Made by a program: the position numbers and the translations under genes. From contig JAQIWT010000143.1 in NCBI GenBank assembly GCA_034696485.1, positions 1 to 32,004 of the forward strand: DNA of 32,004 nt, in the 5' to 3' direction. Within the stretch, counting starts at the first letter, position 1. Each line of letters opens with the position of its first letter. The notes beneath the pieces were generated by a model. The model was not told the origin of the DNA and did not search any database. It was given only the letters and a program-made list of their open reading frames with translations. Shown in pieces: positions 1 to 11,576 of this stretch. Origin of the DNA: Isohypsibius dastychi. Lineage: Eukaryota > Tardigrada > Eutardigrada > Parachela > Isohypsibiidae.

Positions 1-1780
1 TTGTTTTTTGGAAATTCGCGCACTCTCAACGGGTGGTATCATCCAGTTGGTTTATACCTCATTAAAAAGACAAAAAAAAACTGAATACTACAAAAATATT
101 AAATTTGGGTTATCTGGGATACCGACTAAGATATTTCTTAGTTAAACTCGTGAAGCTGATAACAGCATTGTTAGAGTATTGAATTCTCCTGGTACAGAGA
201 ATTCAGGAGAACAAATACAGCGCTAGTCAGGTATTCTCAAAGAAGAACTGAACAATTATGCCCGGTATTTGTTGCTATTGGACTGCCTCTTGAATTAGAG
301 CCACGGCCTGTATTCATGATTACGGTCACAAATAAGACCGGCTGCTCAACTTTGTAGCCCATTAATGTTATTAGCCAATGACTTATATTGAGATCGAATT
401 TCATCATACTCTTCCCATGTCCGTTATCGTATTTATCACATACTGTATTCCGCGTATGTCACCTCTATGGTATCCTCTGGTGTTGGTGAAATAATCACGG
501 TAACAATGGTGTTGTCGCTCACTGCTCCCCGGAAGCATGGCTCTCATTGCATGAGAATAGTGTATATTTTTATTCTTGTCTAGACAAGGTGACCTTTCAG
601 ATGTTAACATGGTTAAGGTTGTGCACGGGAAGAAGCCACGTTCCAAGGATACAAACAACGATAAAATCATCAACAAATAATAAAAAGGTCCATAATACAA
701 TCAACCAGGCTACCATGGCCAAACCATTGTGACGAAAACAGACATATGAGAACCGCACTGACTGCAACGCCTGCCTTCAGTGAACCCACTGATTTTTGAT
801 GTTGACCATTGAAAGTTAAATGCTTTCTTTCCCTTGCGTACAATTATGATTAATTATCGTGTTATTTGGAAAATACGATATTCTAAGATGAAAAGGTACT
901 GCCAATATGCTTTTGGTTGATGGGGAATCTTGGGGTGGATACCATACACATCAACACAACTTGATGAGAATAACACGGTTGACCGAGTGCGGTAGAGACA
1001 GACTTCCAAGATGATATAAGAGTATCAAGACTCCCTGATTTTACCATCAATATAATATCTCACCTCCCGATTCAGAATCCGAACTCGTATCATAACACTC
1101 TCCGCCTGAGCCGGATGAGAACTGTGGTGTGTCTGCGTTGGTTTTTTCAGCCACAACCTCGGCGGACAGAAACTTGGCCGAAATCCATTGTTCTTCCACC
1201 CTAACACAAACAAATACACATAATAAATCATTTTGTTGCACATCTCCTGTTGTTGTATACGATGGGCGACATCGGTTATCAGGTGAATTTTAATTGTTTG
1301 AAATCAACCCTTCACCCTATACTCGAATTGGATAAATGGAGTGATTCACCGTTGGGGCTGGGCTGGCAGCCTGGTGTACTAGGTGATTGTTGGATTGCTC
1401 ATTATGCCAATGCATCTCGTATATATTGTCGCGAGGATCTGTAGGACATTACATACAGGAGCAAATGAATAACATCACACGAGATGAAACGAACAAAGAA
1501 GGGTCACACACAGGCTTTTATTCCAGCAGCATTTATAATATCGAGACCAGCTCAAAACGGGATCAGAAGCACAATATATTGAGATCGGTACAGCTCGGAA
1601 ACGAAGAAAAAATTCGGACTGTACTTGGTGCAAAAGTGCGATACTCTCGTCCATGTTGAACAAAATGATTTTCAGAATGAAATCCAGCAGCTTCTATATC
1701 AATTTTTGTGAGAACGGAAAATCGGGAAAATCTGAAACTCAAAATCAGTTCCAGCTTTTGCTATTTGCTGCGATATTTTA
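1..1780. other. Gene-free stretch, nothing recognised
   Basis: Open frames here are short (under about 100 codons) and none shows a recognisable domain, exon chain or repeat. The base composition matches the rest of the window. I see no RNA gene and no long repeat. The stretch may be intergenic or intronic. Confidence 0.5.
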
Positions 1781-2221
1781 ATGGTATCTTCTGGTAACCA
1801 GGTAAAGAACGATCAATTCATTGAGGGGAGCTATGATTTTCTGGGTTCATCAATTAAGCTCTTTCAAAGTGACGAAAAAACTCATTGTTCTTCAAGACAT
1901 GCAAATCCAAAAGGACAAATTTTTGGAAAAAACATGAAAATCAGATTCGCATCATTTTTCAGAACCGAATGTGAAAGCAACGCCATTCTCGGGGATCTGG
2001 TCCATTTCCTCGAGCTATCAAATGCGATCGACGCTTTTATTGAGCGGATTAAAACTCGGCTTGACTTCAAACTGGTCAGGAGCGTCCGGGGCCAAATTGA
2101 ATGTGAAAAACGCACACGTCGCCGATTTGAAAATCGATCCGAATTTCTCATTGAATGGTCAGTTCTAAATAACGATTATGAAACTCACAGGGTATTCACT
2201 TGTGCTCTTTTAGAGGACTGA
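1781..2221 (+). CDS. Uncharacterised open reading frame, 146 codons
   Basis: This is the longest uninterrupted ATG-initiated frame in the first 3 kb, running to a TGA at 2219-2221. The predicted product is charged, with a basic stretch near residues 110-120 (K-R-T-R-R-R). It has no signal peptide or membrane segment that I can see. A second frame over the same bases (about 2050-2165, ending near N-F-S-L-N-G-Q-F) also looks protein-like, so the true coding frame is uncertain. I do not recognise a family. It could be an exon of a spliced gene or chance. Confidence 0.2.
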   Translation: MVSSGNQVKNDQFIEGSYDFLGSSIKLFQSDEKTHCSSRHANPKGQIFGKNMKIRFASFFRTECESNAILGDLVHFLELSNAIDAFIERIKTRLDFKLVRSVRGQIECEKRTRRRFENRSEFLIEWSVLNNDYETHRVFTCALLED

Positions 2222-2281
2222 TGGAAGTGTCATTACTTCATCTTCAATGAGGATGTTCATGAAAGAACAATGGAAAGCTGA

Positions 2282-2552
2282 ACACATGAGTTACTTGCTT
2301 GCCAAGTCACAGGCACTGGGATACCACATTGGACCAACCCCGATCTCAGCGGCCCAGGTGGCTGGCTTATTTTAACCATTTTGATGACGACACGAAATCG
2401 GATTCTCGTTCGGCATCTGAAGATGGGAATTCCGGATCCGGTGGAGAATAATACCAAAAACTTTCGTGAAAGCCCACACAGCTCTGGCGGTGTTACAAGA
2501 CACCACACATCTTTTGCTTCGTTCGACGAAGAGGAACCGATTTACTGGAGCT
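2282..2552 (+). CDS. Possible 3' exon of an unrecognised protein
   Basis: This frame is open for 90 codons from just after a TGA at 2279-2281 to a TGA at about 2550. It has no early ATG, so it would have to be an internal or terminal exon. It contains a short hydrophobic stretch (W-L-I-L-T-I-L) followed by basic residues and a polar tail ending S-F-D-E-E-E-P-I-Y-W-S-S. A second frame over the same bases is Asp/Ser-rich near its end, so the frame choice is uncertain. No homology is recognised. Confidence 0.15.
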
Positions 2553-3721
2553 CTTGACTTTTTTACGTTTTTGTTGGATTGTTTCTTTCACATTTGATCG
2601 TTATCCCGTTTCACTCCCACTTTTTTGAGAGTTTGTGATGAGATTCATCGTCTGGATTTGCTTGCTGTGAGTTCTGTGCCTGATTCCGCCCAGTGTTCAC
2701 GTTGAAACATTGGTCGACTTTTGTCCTTTTTCCAGACTTCTCACTGCTCTTCTGTGCTCTTTATCTCCCATATTTTTATCTCAAGATATCGTCCTGAGTT
2801 ATCATAAAGGTTTGCTCTGATTATAGACTGCAGCTTCATGCCTGCAGTTCGTTCAGTCAACAGTTCACCAAATTTCAAATCGTCGCTGAACTGTAGTTCA
2901 AAACTCCAGCCAGGTTTGGCAGTTAAAAACTGCAAAATCTGTCTTGTTAGGCCCTTATTCCTCCTCACACAATTCTGCACCATAGTGCTGACTTTTTTAG
3001 ACGAAGTTTGGTGGCACCAATGTTGAGCCAACTAGTGGGACATTAACAAGGGGGCAGCCATAGGTCTCCTTTCTGCAGTCGGTTCTCGACGCTGCTGACA
3101 AACTCGTTGAAAATGCTGTGGTTTTTTTCCCAAACTCTTTCTGTTGGTTTGACTTATAGCGAATATCATTATTTAAACTATGAGAACGATCTGGGTGATA
3201 GCTCTAGCCGTTTGGCTATACATTGGCTTTCGATTGTCCATGATTACGTTTTTTTGGTTCGTTTTGTTTTCAAGGGTGCTAAAAAATCATAGAATCATAC
3301 AAAATAATGGTGAACCTACAGAGTTGTAAACGTTCCCCAGTAGTAGCCGCGTGCCGTAATAAACAAACCTCGTGACGAATTTCGTGAATGGAGATACCGT
3401 ATACTCGCGCGAGATATTGCTTGACAGAATTTGTACTGTTCGCCCGTTCCTGTTAGAGGAGGCAAGAATTTCCCGAAAAAGGCAGGCCAATGATGCCGTT
3501 CGTTTTATTACCAATTCCAAAGCCTTGGCAGTTCGCTAATTCGTGGGTCGCCGATATACAAAGACATTTCAGTTGGTTTTAAACAACCTCAGGCTCACTG
3601 TAATGAAATACTGATTGTGATGGTTCGCATGGCCGAATTCTGAATTTTCCAGGTCAGTTCAGTAGAATGCACGTAATTGTTCTATGGATGTAACACATGA
3701 ATACTTGAGTGAAACTTCTAG
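2553..3721. other. Stretch without an assignable gene
   Basis: A minus-strand frame of 96 codons (3031-2741) is open but shows no domain I recognise. The upstream exons expected for the p44 gene that follows (the von Willebrand A-like Ssl1 domain and the GYFCPQC-type first zinc strand) cannot be found here on the plus strand. The stretch may be intronic, diverged beyond recognition by eye, or separated from p44 by rearrangement. Confidence 0.35.
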
Positions 3722-4113
3722 AATACTGCGAACTTCCGGTCGAGTGCAAAGTGTGTGGACTGACACTGATATCCGCTCTTCATCTGGCTCGGTCATACAA
3801 TCACCGCTTCCCCGTGGAATCTGTTCAGGAAATCCCGTTCGCGGCAGCCACTTTGTTGCCTGGTATGTATGTTAGTAAGGTCTCGTGAAAACGAAATAGA
3901 CGGTGGATTTTGCCGTTTTGATTGGATAAACTTGTTCTTGCTGTCAGGAAGTGTTTTGGATGTTTCATGGAGCAGAATGGAGACAATATCCGGCCCTTTA
4001 GATGGAAATCCTGCCGGAAAGCTCTTTGTGTGGACTGTGACCTATTCGTTCATGATGTGCTACATAATTGTCCCGGTTGCGTATATATTCCACCAAAAGC
4101 AACTGAAGCGTAA
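3722..4113 (+). CDS. GTF2H2: TFIIH core subunit p44 (Ssl1/GTF2H2), C-terminal zinc-binding exons
   Basis: p44 is a core subunit of TFIIH, acting in transcription initiation and nucleotide excision repair, where it stimulates the XPD helicase. Two exons are visible. Exon A (3722-3866) follows a TTCTAG acceptor and encodes the conserved block [15 protein letters not shown], then H-L-A-R-S-Y-N-H. A phase-2 intron (3867-3947, GTATGT...GTCAG) separates it from exon B (3948-4113). Exon B carries C-F-G-C, then [10 protein letters not shown] and H-N-C-P-G-C, the Cys-rich C4 domain typical of the p44 C-terminus, and ends at TAA 4111-4113. The splice keeps frame and gives no stop. The N-terminal two-thirds of the family protein, including the Ssl1-like vWA domain, is not found upstream in the window. 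The identification is firm; completeness is not. Confidence 0.88.
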
Positions 4114-4292
4114 ATAATGCCAAGGTTTGTGTGAAACGCATGAGATGTTTCACCTTTGATCTTGAAAATAATGATGTGGTTGAGCTTGTTTTACTTTCTT
4201 TTTGAACAAGCATTTTCTTTTGTAAGTGGAACTGATTGTAATTGATTGTAACTGATTAACGAGGATTGATCTGGTTTTCGCTGTGGGTGTTA

Positions 4293-4298
4293 AATAAA
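4293..4298 (+). promoter_or_regulatory. Candidate polyadenylation signal for p44
   Basis: An AATAAA hexamer lies about 180 nt after the p44 stop codon on the same strand. No other canonical hexamer is nearer. It is assigned by position only. Confidence 0.4.
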
Positions 4299-4424
4299 AA
4301 TGGGTGTTGCTCAAGAATACTTCTTGGTAAAGTTATTTTCTAGTCATTACCGTACTGTAATCCGTCGAAAAATCTAATGTGTTGCACAGCGTGCACTGAA
4401 TAGCTTCACCAACAGGTTTTGGCA

Positions 4425-4438
4425 GGGGGGGGGGGGGG
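4425..4438 (+). repeat. Poly-G homopolymer
   Basis: Fourteen consecutive G bases, flanked by an approximate direct repeat of AGCTTCRCCAACA (about 4402 and 4445). Similar long G or C runs occur at 12686-12695, 12901-12910 and 13399-13419. Confidence 0.9.
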
Positions 4439-4717
4439 TCAACAGCTTCGCCAACAACACAATGCAATGCACTAAAGAAGAAATAAGTTTTGATTTGTTC
4501 ATTTCTATCAGATCGAAAGAGGTTGGACGTCTTCCGGATGGTTATCACACTCATACATATTTTTGGTGTGAATTCTCGTCACTTCTCTGGGCTGAATCAT
4601 CGTCTATCTCGGTTTGAATGTCGACCAAATGGTAGCATCCGAGGATCAAATCTGCGATCACTCCCTCTTCAGAACAGGTAAAGTTGTTAATCTATGATTA
4701 TTCCCGAAGCTGAATCG

Positions 4718-4743
4718 AGATGTACGCTCTTGAGCGTACATCT
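4718..4743. repeat. 26-bp palindrome, 12-bp arms with 2-nt centre
   Basis: AGATGTACGCTC is followed by TT and then its exact reverse complement. There is no coding context. It could be a hairpin, a protein-binding site or a recombination footprint. Confidence 0.85.
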
Positions 4744-6505
4744 TAGTGAATGTGTTTTTGTTAAAATATTCTTCAAAAATGAAACTTATTACTGAAATAT
4801 AATTAGTGGCGGTGCCCACAAAAATGTTAATTGGGATGAGGAAACATTAATGTCTCCTCGTCCTTTTATTTATTGCTCTACATGAGCAGCTGGAATTTCC
4901 ATTTACAAAGTAGACACCGCCGATCGTTCATGTGTGATCAGCAATAATCAGGAAGGAATATTTAAAGACAAAGAAAGATTAACCTTCCTTTCTTTTTATT
5001 GCTTATTAAGAGTTCATTCAGTCTCTCTTACCAAAGGACACCCGATCTGAATAAATATTTATTGGGCCATGCTGTTGGTGTGGTCCATTTAATCTCATGT
5101 TATTATCAGTTTTTCCCCTTTCCTCTTCCTGCGAGAAAAGTGACCAGTCCCCGTTCTTTGTTTCAGCAGCAGTGGGAATCTAACACATCCAGCAATTTGA
5201 TCAGTCTGGCCCTTTCAGTCTTTTGAATTTGCGGATGTCCTCCATTTCCTGAATCATCTTCAGATCGCAACTGGAGTGTGCGTATCGGAATCGATTTTGG
5301 TAAGTCGTGATAGTTTCAAATTGATTCTGATTCAAAATCGATTCGGATCGCAATTAGTGCATGCCTAGCCGCCGTCCAACTTGTGTAATCTGGTCAGTTT
5401 TACGTCACACTTAGCGGTAACGTTTCTGACCTTTTTTTGACTCCTTGTCAGCTAGCTAATTTGGCAACCCATGATCGCTGATCAACCCGAGCGCGCACTG
5501 TCTCACGAAGATATGGATTATTTGCAAATCCAGATTTTGTACCTTTAAATGCTGAATGAATCAATGTTATTGAATCGCCGGGTGTAGGCGATCTGATTAT
5601 TCGCCAAAGAATGTTCATTCTCAGCTGTCGACATCCCGGCTTGGTCCCAGTTGGGTAAACGTTTCCCAAACGGGTTTTGATTTCGAAATCGGCTTTGATA
5701 AATGAGATGTTGCGGAATACTCAGCCAGATTGCCGGTTGATAATGTGCAGTCTTTTCTTCATGTTCGCGCCGGTGAAAGAGAATGGATTGGGAATTTTTG
5801 AAAGCTTTTCGATTTTTCTGAACTTTCCCCGGTTTCTCTTATGTGGATCTGTGCGGATTAGTCTGTTTTTTATTCTTAACTATTCATCTTCAAGAAATGA
5901 TCCTCGTACCATGTTTTCAAGTTAAAGACTTGAATATCCATGTTCATTGTGTCCGAATGTGTGCCAATAGCAGTTTTTGCTGCTAAATATCACTAGAGGC
6001 TTTTTTGTGCCCACAATCATTAGGGAAAATCTCACTAGTGCCTCAATCGCTAGATTCCAAGTGAGTAGACTGGCCGCACACTCGCGGAGTTCCTTAATTT
6101 TGAGTTTCTTTCTTTCACCTGCACGTGATGGTCAACGATGTTCCCAAAAATCCGTCCTGATCTTTAAATGTGAATGTGTGCGGATTCGTTCATGTTTCAT
6201 CTTTAGTTTTACATCTCTTACAAATAATCTCTGTGTCATTCTCACGAGCTGAAAATAAGAATATTCATTGTGCTTGCTTGTATGAGGTAGTGTAACCGGA
6301 TGGATTGAAGTCGATTCCTTTGGGAGAGCAATATCTAACTAAGCGGACTAAAACGCTCAGTTGGACATATAGACTTTATTCGTCAACACAAAACAGAGTC
6401 TAAAAGGCAAGATGATTCGAGAAGAGAAGCGCGTGTTTAAATGTGATGAGAAAGGTTTGCGGCATGCCACCTGTCAAGAGTACCGACAGAGGCCCAGACA
6501 ATAGA

Positions 6506-6531
6506 ATGTTCCGGGTCGTGACCCGGAACAT
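6506..6531. repeat. 26-bp palindrome, 12-bp arms with 2-nt centre
   Basis: ATGTTCCGGGTC is followed by GT and then its exact reverse complement. The geometry matches the palindrome at 4718-4743 although the sequence differs. Confidence 0.85.
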
Positions 6532-7082
6532 CATCGGTAAAGCCGTAAACATGTCAAACGATGAAAGAAATTTTATTAGGTCAAAGACCTTTATGGCGCC
6601 GATAAGGTGGAATCTGGCTCGGATGCAGTGGAAGAAATGACAATACGGGAATGCTGGCTTCAAGAATTCGTCTTGGAGAAAATCAAAGAAAGGACAAGAA
6701 AAAACGAAAGTCAAAAGTGTTGATTCCGACGTGTAGGATTGGCCGTGGGCAAAGAAATTAACTTGCACATTTTTTCAGTCAATTCTCACAACAGTCAAGA
6801 CCTTTTCAGCGCGTTATCCAGCTAGATTTAAATATCCCTTATATCCGTTCATATTATCCTTCATTTGTTCCCGGTAAAATCACGATATTCTTCAGTCTAC
6901 CGCAAATGTCCTAACAGAGCGTCTCACTGAAAAACTACCCCCCTACTGGCACCGGTCTACTCCAAACCACTCCTTTTAATTGGAACTTGATATGACGATA
7001 GCACAGTAAATAGTCAGAAGGTACGTTCATTGAGTTTTGTTCTTCTGTTGTCTGGTCCTAAAACTTCAAAAAGGCGATGAAA

Positions 7083-7992
7083 TCACATCCAAGACCGTGA
7101 TGATATCATTGATTTCTCTTCTATTTGATTAATTAGCCAGAAATCACAAGTTTTTAAAGCCAGTGCGTCCTCATTGTAGTAATTTCTAATTTTTCCGATA
7201 CCTGCAGTTTTCAAGATCACCATGCCGGTGAATACGTAATGCGGACACTTCCAAAATTCTATTGAGTTCAAGATCACGAGTGCGGAGCGATGGGGCTTTT
7301 CCAAACTGGAACAAATCCGCAATTGGCCATTCCAAAATTTCGGGAATCACTTTGGCCTCGGCTTCTTCTCAAAGAACTCCGTTCAATCTTGTAATCAAAG
7401 TTTGAAGATCCTGCAGAAAACGCATTCTGTTGACAACCACACAATACTGAATGAACACAGTTTTTGCTTACCACAAGAACCTGCGCTTGTTCCTCATTTT
7501 GTTTACCCTCCGGAAGCGTCATCTGAGAAGACTGCATCCCACCTTATGAAACAGCATGCGGTAAACATGGATACCTTTCCAATCTTGATCCAACTTGGCG
7601 AGCGCCGATGCATCATCCATGGCCATAGTTTTTATCGAGATTCTCAGATATGAATTTTGCGACTTTTGAAACAGATCTGGGTGATCAGAGGATGGAGGTC
7701 AAGAGAAGAGGAAGTTGGCCGTTAATTGCTCGGCGAACGAATGATTTCTGATCGACAAGTTCACTGCGTTACACAAATTTTCGCTACCATGTTTGGAGTA
7801 AGGTAGCTTACTCTCATTCGTTACACCGCCAATCGAAGTGGCTTTGTGTTCTTCCAATTCAACTTCAATGCATTTTCTAGATGTTCCAGCAGAGTGTTGA
7901 AATATCAGTTCGATCGGTTTTCTTTGGATTTTGTTTTCAATCTTATCGTTGTTATTAAATAGCGTCATCGTTTGTGGGGATCTCGCGAGCAT
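7083..7992 (-). CDS. Unrecognised multi-exon coding region
   Basis: Read on the minus strand, this has exon-like coding separated by short introns. A long frame runs from 7992 to about 7584 (Lys/Glu-rich, then D-H-P-D-L-F-Q-K-S-Q-N-S-Y and A-L-A-K-L-D-Q-D-W-K). A short exon follows a TGCAG acceptor near 7535 (S-S-Q-M-T-L-P-E-G-K). Another exon follows TTCTGCAG near 7402 (D-L-Q-T-L-I-T-R-L-N-G-V-L, later I-L-E-W-P-I-A-D-L-F-Q-F-G-K). Two in-frame TGA codons interrupt this reading (7701-7699 and 7371-7369), and one junction is a base out of phase at an AAA run. Alternatively the first TGA ends one gene and the ATG at about 7641 starts another. No domain is recognised. It lies head to head with the cullin, so a shared promoter region near 8.0 kb is possible. 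Confidence 0.4.
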
Positions 7993-8182
7993 GGCTCGGT
8001 ACCAACTTTGGGTTGGTATTCACGTTGGGAATTAGGTGTTTTAGTAGGAGAATGTTTCAGTTTTCTTGATTGGTTTCAGGGTGTTCCGACACATTCCATG
8101 GCTGTTTTCACGATCGTCTCCAGCACGTACCGCAGGGTAACGGCAAGGATCTCTGGTTTGTAGAACTATACATTGTTCTGAT

Positions 8183-11100
8183 ATGGTGCTGGAGGGCAGA
8201 GCACAAGTCATCTACGAAGGACTTCAGTCGATCTACAAAAATCTCCCTTAAGAAAAGGTGAGGCCGTTGTGTGCTTTAGTTAGTGAATTGGATTTCTGCA
8301 GTTGTGATGATGTTCGAGCTTGATTGCGAAAGCTTATCGATATGGTGTTGCAGATATTACCTGAGATCATCGATCGTGAGAAGGATGAAATGTTGGTGGA
8401 GATTATGCGTCATTGGAAGGAATATTCTATGGGTTGCATGATGATCGGAGATGTTTTGAGACATGTGGTGGTTGCTTCGTGAACGGAATCGTGTTTTGTT
8501 GTTGGTGTTTAGTGGTTATCTTATTTAGAATTTGCATTATGTCGTAAGGGAAGGCTTGGAGAGTGTCCCAGTTGGGACACCGAATATTCGGAGAAAATGT
8601 CATTATGCGGATGAAAGTTCAGTTGGCGATTTGGAGTGTAATTGTTGGAGCATTGAATGGATAAAAAAATGCCGTCGCTTTACCGGAGAGTTTCTCTGAA
8701 ATGTTGGACGAGTCCGAAGAGAAGGGGAGGACTCATTTCTATAGGGAATCGGTGGAGACGCTATTCTTGGAGGCATTTGCTCTGAAGCACACGGTGAGGT
8801 CTATTTTCTTCTTTGATTTACAATTAAAATCGCTGCCTGCGGACCCATTCAACGCGGATTGTTTTCGTTGACCCTCAAGTTAGATTACCAGCAATTGCGT
8901 TTCGTTGATAAAATGAATGAATATATTGAATGCATGTGGTGTACATTAAATTTTGTCAAGGATTAATTTTGCAATGAAGTCGAAATTTTGGAATATCGTC
9001 AGCAATTCGATGGCGTTCTGGTGAACTTTTATTTGCGAGTTACCTGGTGCCTTATATTTATGCGAGTTGTTGTATGTGTCAATTTTAGACTGTTCTATTA
9101 AAGTTCCTCATGTAGTGATTAATGAAAATGCCACCAGCTCTTATTATGTCGTCTGTACATGGCAGTATCTTTGAAGCATTTGCTCTTTGTTGCAGGTGGA
9201 GGTTGCGACAAATTTTGCGGATCGTAACATTTATGATTATGCAGTTGATGTCCTCAAGCAAGTCGACGTTGGAATGCGTTCGGCAGAAACTTGTTTACCT
9301 TTTTCGGTTCCCGATTGCCTTAAAAGCCGCTTTGTGGATTACTTCATTGTCAAACCGCTTGACAAACTAGCGAGCAACCTTCCGGATGATTCCTCCAAAA
9401 CCACGAACGTACTTTACACCAACAACCTCCATGAAGAAATTACGGAAGTGACTTTGCAATTGGGTTCAGGAGGTTCCATACGTGTTATCGCGGAATGTCG
9501 GAATTTCGAAGGTAACTTGTGGGATTATTTAGGAGGGGAGGGAGGGGAGGGGAGTGATGTCGCACGTACTTGACATTGATCTGGTAGGGAATTTCACACA
9601 TGTTCGTCATTTCAGGAATGGGAATGATTGTTCAGATGTTTAGAGAATTCAAAGGCGACCTAGCCGTGATCATCGGTGCATTCAGTTTCATCATTCGAAA
9701 AGCCGTCAGTGTGGACATCAGTTTGGCCTTTAGTCCAGTAATCGATGTTCCGAACCGATCTATCACGGTAATTTTGTAACATCGGGTGGATTAGAGTTTG
9801 GGGATATGTATTCTATATGTCCATTTTTCCAAGGCATTGCTAGAGACATTGAAGAAATTTAGAAGAATTCTGCGTTGGTATTTCGCAAGCAGTAGACAAA
9901 TCGAAGAAATGATACAGACCGAAGTTCGGTGGTTTCAATGTCACGACCCTCGTCCATCCAAGATTTTGACATATTTCTACGACAGCGTCATCAGCAAAAT
10001 CAAGCAACTGGTATGTCTAGAGAATTGTTTTAGAAATGTTCGTTGAGCCGCTCATGTGGGCATTTTGATATCATGAGTCGTCTACGTTTGTCAGGATATC
10101 ATATTGCCAACATGTTTACTTTCCAGAAATCTTGATTAGAACTTCAGCCTTTCATCGACATGTTTCTGCTGCTGTGCCCCTTCATCACGGATACGAGAAC
10201 CTTCAAATAGCATTATGTGTTCGATCTACGCAAGCGTCTGCTCTGCAGTTCATTGAATTTCGCTCGTGTCGATCAAGAGATCAATCTCATCCAGAGTTTG
10301 CGATGTCGATTTCGTGATGATTCCATCCTCATGGGGAACTTGCGGCTGATCGCGAATGATCACCAAGAATCGTGCCGTGTCGTGGAAATTCATATGGATG
10401 CAATGGAAGTGACTGGAAAGGTCACAAAAAGTTCAAAGCATCTTCTGCAGTTGGTTCATGTTTGTTTGGTCGTTTAGGATGAAGTGCCGGGTCGCGTCGA
10501 TTTGGAGGTGATGTTCCTGACTGCTCATGCTTGGGATATACCGGTGCCAACGAGCGAAATAATACTGCCCATTGTTGCACAGCAGGCATTGGAACGATAT
10601 TGCGCGTGACTGTTGTTTTCTCATGAACTCTGTATCATGCTACATTTCAATTACTTTAATTCTTTCACTTTCTTTATAGACTTTTCGGCAATCGTGGTTT
10701 CTGGAAGAAAATGGTCCTGCAGCCTGCTCTAGGATGCGCCGAACTGCGCGGCCATTTTTCTGATCGTGAATACGTCTTTGAAGTGCCTACGCCCCTGATG
10801 ATAATCCTCCTGCTCTTCAACGACCAAGATGTTTGGACCCTTGCGCAGGTGGCAAGTGTCACAAAGATGGCACTCGGTGACTGTGAGACTTTATTAAAGT
10901 CTTTGACTTCTGCTGAGGCGAGACTTCTGGTGAAGATTGAAAACAACGGTAAAATGCTCTTGTTTTAATTGTGATTGTCATGTGTCATTGTGTTGGTTAT
11001 TTTTGAAGGAAACGACACGTTGTACCAATTTAATCATGGATACTCTTCTGCGGAAAAACGAATCATTCTCCGCTTCGGAATCATTTACCCTCCTGCAATC

Positions 11101-11338
11101 CAACAGCTCCGTACTTACGCGTCTTCTCAACCCCGTTGAAACCGTCATACCGCACTATTCACGTTCAAATCGATCCTCACCTGCGTTTCACCCTCCCCCG
11201 GCGGACACACATTTGGATTTGTCTGTTGTTTCATCGGTCTTAGTATTATCACACTTGATATTCATTTTTTGTTTCTATTGTCGTTGCAGTGGCACCATCT
11301 ACATTGAGCGCATGCACGGATGTCTATACAAAATCTGA
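8183..11338 (+). pseudogene. Divergent cullin gene, probably decaying
   Basis: Cullins scaffold RING-type ubiquitin ligases. Exons were followed by splice sites and family alignment: 8183-8257, 8354-about 8465, about 8640-8793, 9196-9511, 9616-9767, 9834-10010, 10127-10420, 10478-10605, 10680-10948, 11009-about 11130 and 11290-11338. Most phases agree. Family marks include F-Y-R-E-S before F-L-E-A-F, R-K-R-L-L (10.23 kb), A-L-G-C-A-E-L-R-G-H-F with L-L-L-F-N-D (cullin homology domain and winged helix A), Y-Q-F-N, and a C-terminus I-E-R-M-H-G-C-L-Y-K-I resembling the usual E-R-E-Y-L-E-R...L-Y. In-frame stops occur at TAA 8249, TGA 10133 and TAG 10208, the last inside the conserved F-K-x-H-Y. 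The winged-helix-B segment with the neddylated lysine (I-V-R-I-M-K) is not found. The N-terminus and start are unclear. The paralogue (CUL3- or CUL4-like) cannot be decided. Confidence 0.75.
9532..9553 (+). other. G-quadruplex-type G-run cluster in a cullin intron
   Basis: GAGGGGAGGGAGGGGAGGGG contains four G-runs of three or four bases separated by single A residues. It lies on the coding strand inside the intron 9512-9615, which could affect splicing or RNA folding. Only the base pattern is observed. Confidence 0.6.
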
Positions 11339-11576
11339 ATTCCTGCACGTGAGACGGAGCCCTCTTATCAGAGACGACCCTGTTCTCCTCACAGTCGTCA
11401 ACTCTTCGCCATTCTATTTTTTTAGTGGGAAGAACTACTTTTCCAACTCGAATACAGTTTAGTCTCTCCACAGTTCCAGCTGGAGTTCAGATTGCTAGTC
11501 TTCTTCTCCAGACCATAATTCGGCCTTACCTTTTTGAAGTATCCGAGGATACGGAATTAAAATCATCCCATTCAGA

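Larger units (their letters stand above)
4114..7082. other. Gene-poor stretch
   Basis: Apart from the poly-G run and two palindromes listed separately, I can support no gene here. Frames of 60-120 codons exist on both strands, the longest at 6768-6400 (-), but they lack domains, are compositionally poor, and lie opposite other open frames. Around 5285-5345 there is a loose repeat in which AATCGATTTTG and its complement CAAAATCGATT sit about 40 nt apart. Confidence 0.4.

Noticed and set aside
6400-6768. A 122-codon minus-strand frame
   Set aside because: It has no domain, overlaps open frames on the other strand and contains the 6506-6531 palindrome; composition looks like chance.
11163-11180. 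A tRNA B-box-like GTTCAAATC
   Set aside because: There is no matching A box or cloverleaf at the right distance. No tRNA or rRNA gene was supported anywhere in the window.
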